Shown here piece by piece: positions 62,511-64,000 of a stretch of 64,000 nucleotides of DNA. The notes beneath the pieces were generated by a model. It was not told the origin of the DNA, did no database searches, and saw nothing but the letters and a program-made list of their open reading frames with translations. A program made the position numbers and the translations under genes. Position 1 is the first letter of the stretch, and each line of letters starts with the position of its first letter. This DNA comes from Pelagibacterium sp. 26DY04 (GTDB lineage Bacteria; Pseudomonadota; Alphaproteobacteria; Rhizobiales; Devosiaceae), in contig NZ_CP101731.1 of the NCBI RefSeq assembly GCF_031202305.1, forward strand, positions 1,612,001-1,676,000. Direction: 5' to 3'.

Positions 62511-64000
62511 AACGCGTTCTCGCTCTTGGTGAACAGCGAGACAGGGGTCATGACGAGGATATAGAGGTCGAGCAAGATCGACCAGTTTTCGATGTAGTAG
62601 AGATCATGGTCCACACGGGCCATGAGCTTTTCGACAGTGTCGGTTTCGCCGCGCCAGCCATTAATCTGCGCCCAGCCGGTGATGCCCGGACGCACCTTGT
62701 GGCGGGCGAAATAGCCATCGACGGCATCGTGGTATAGCCGATTGGCGGCCTTGGCCTCGAGCGCATGCGGCCGGGGGCCGACAATCGAGAGCTGGCCTTT
62801 GAGCACGTTGAAGAGCTGCGGCAACTCGTCGATCGATGTCTTGCGGATGAACCGCCCCACGGGGGTGACGCGCGGGTCGTCGCGGGTCACGAGCTTGGAC
62901 GCCTTGGCGTCGCCCATATCGGTATACATCGAGCGGAACTTATAGACCTCGATCAGCTCGTTGTTGAACCCGTGGCGCTTCTGGCGGAACAGGACCGGGC
63001 CCTTGCTCGTGGCCTTTACGGCGATGGCGGTCGCCAGCATCACGGGGGAGAGCAGGACGATGGCGGTCGTGGCGACGAGCTTGTCGAAAATCCATTTAAA
63101 GACCAGGTTCCAGTCGGAAATCGGCCGGTCGGCGATGTCGAAGACGGGCAGGTCACCGATATAGGAATAGGTTTTGTCGGTGAAACGCAGCTTGCTCATA
63201 TGGGCGCTGAGCCGGATATCCACCGGCAGCACCCAGAGCTGCTTGAGCATTTCGAGAACGCGCGTTTCCGCCGAAAGCGGCATGGAAACGATGACCAGTT
63301 CGATCTGGGCGCGACGGGCGAATTCGACCAGGTCGGCGACGCGGCCCAGCTTCGTGAGGCCAGCCACATTGCGCGGGGAGCGTTCGTCGTCGCGGTCGTC
63401 GAAAAGGCCGATCAGCTCGATGTCGCTGGCCGCGGCCTGCCGGATCGCCGCGACGAGCGTCTCAACGACCGGCCCGCCGCCAACGATCACCGTGCGTCGC
63501 CGCAGGCGCCCCTTTGCGGACCAATCGAGAACCACCGATCTCAGTATCAGCCGGAAGGCGACGAGCAACAGCGCGCCGGATGCGAGCCAGCTTCCGAGCC
63601 ACACGCGCGAGACCAGTTCGCCTGCCTTGAAGATGAAGAGACCGGCCACCACGAGCAGGAACACGCTGGCCCAACCGGCCAGAACGTGCAGCACTTGCTT
63701 GATGCCGGTCCGGTAGGCGGCGATACGGTGGGTACGGGCGATGTTGAAGGCGACGTTTGCCGCAATGACGATGCCGAGCGAGAGGGGCACATAGATCGCC
63801 GCATCGACGCCCCCGAGATAGGCGAAATAGATGCCCAGCCCCAGCACAAGCAACAGCCCGGTTTCGATCAATTGGGCAAAGCCGGTGACCACCTTGTGCG
63901 AGAGACCGGGCACGATAGGTGCGCGCGCCAGCGCCTCGGCGTCGGGGCCGAGCACGCCGGCAGCGGCTTCCGCAGTGGAGATGTGGCCGAGCACCGCTTG
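62507..64000 (-). CDS. Undecaprenyl-phosphate sugar phosphotransferase (WbaP/ExoY-like), 5' end at window edge
   Basis: At least 495 residues; the frame is open at the right edge, with a possible GTG start at 63994. Four N-terminal helices with a cytoplasmic Rossmann-like CoA-binding domain (RRRTVIVGGGPVVETL) are followed by the bacterial sugar transferase domain: KWIFDKLVATTAIVLL, then FRQKRHGFNNELIEVYKFRSM and DELPQLFNVLKGQLSIVGPRPH. Starts exopolysaccharide assembly by loading a sugar phosphate onto undecaprenyl phosphate. Confidence 0.92.
   Translation of the reverse strand, partial: QAVLGHISTAEAAAGVLGPDAEALARAPIVPGLSHKVVTGFAQLIETGLLLVLGLGIYFAYLGGVDAAIYVPLSLGIVIAANVAFNIARTHRIAAYRTGIKQVLHVLAGWASVFLLVVAGLFIFKAGELVSRVWLGSWLASGALLLVAFRLILRSVVLDWSAKGRLRRRTVIVGGGPVVETLVAAIRQAAASDIELIGLFDDRDDERSPRNVAGLTKLGRVADLVEFARRAQIELVIVSMPLSAETRVLEMLKQLWVLPVDIRLSAHMSKLRFTDKTYSYIGDLPVFDIADRPISDWNLVFKWIFDKLVATTAIVLLSPVMLATAIAVKATSKGPVLFRQKRHGFNNELIEVYKFRSMYTDMGDAKASKLVTRDDPRVTPVGRFIRKTSIDELPQLFNVLKGQLSIVGPRPHALEAKAANRLYHDAVDGYFARHKVRPGITGWAQINGWRGETDTVEKLMARVDHDLYYIENWSILLDLYILVMTPVSLFTKSENAF

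Overview
The window looks like chromosomal DNA of an alphaproteobacterium of the order Hyphomicrobiales, probably Devosiaceae or a close marine or halotolerant relative. The order comes from GC-rich coding, frequent GTG/TTG starts, 4-nt ATGA/GTGA overlaps and gene orders typical of that order: rpoZ-rsh-acpS-lepB-rnc-era-recO, glyA-nrdR-ribD-ribE-ribH-nusB, a DUF177 gene followed by plsX-fabH-ihfA-merR, and ldtR next to an L,D-transpeptidase. The family is an inference, helped by very acidic exported proteins.

Layout. 1-3294 (minus): a respiratory operon with a CtaG-like factor, a membrane triheme cytochrome c, a cytochrome oxidase subunit II fused to cytochrome c, and a Ca2+/cation exchanger cut by the edge. 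3428-8332 (minus): a complete Dpp/Opp-type ABC importer. 8581-9515: OsmC plus an AhpD-like protein. 9557-16214 (minus): a compact biosynthetic-looking cluster (methyltransferase, GNAT, AsnB-like amidotransferase, acyl carrier protein, AMP-forming ligase, NadE-like synthetase) whose product I cannot name; it is the best candidate for an undescribed system. 16598-23402: tRNA-Ala, an acidic porin, an OmpA-family protein with a tiny membrane ORF and an HhH protein, an alpha/beta-hydrolase-fold protein without its nucleophile serine, dapA and smpB. 23456-33992: housekeeping (type 5 UDG, NYN protein, rpoZ, rsh, acpS, lepB, rnc, era, recO, parC).

33993-35306 is a 1.3-kb gene-free island of degenerate palindromic repeats. 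35307-38886 (minus) carries an EEP-family phosphatase, the N-degron leucyltransferase bpt, an RDD protein and hemB, with another palindromic repeat between bpt and RDD. 39000-51900: ldtR and L,D-transpeptidase, glyA, nrdR, riboflavin genes, nusB, an MFS transporter, bamE, a cytochrome bc1 chaperone, DUF177, plsX, fabH and ihfA, followed by a MerR regulator. 52485-56372: a catechol-siderophore-type iron importer with a candidate RirA box and an internal terminator. 57801-60811: a PQQ alcohol dehydrogenase with a lanthanide-type D-x-D motif, its periplasmic binding protein and a cytochrome c (xoxF-J-G-like). 60887-64000: tRNA-Pro, a small membrane protein, and the start of an exopolysaccharide locus (Wzy-like protein and WbaP/ExoY-like transferase, minus strand).

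The housekeeping parts are conventional. The accessory interest lies in the 9.5-16.2 kb cluster, the PQQ locus, the oxidase operon without a visible subunit I, the repeat island, and several very small membrane or lipoprotein ORFs. I saw no CRISPR array, insertion sequence, prophage gene or rRNA.
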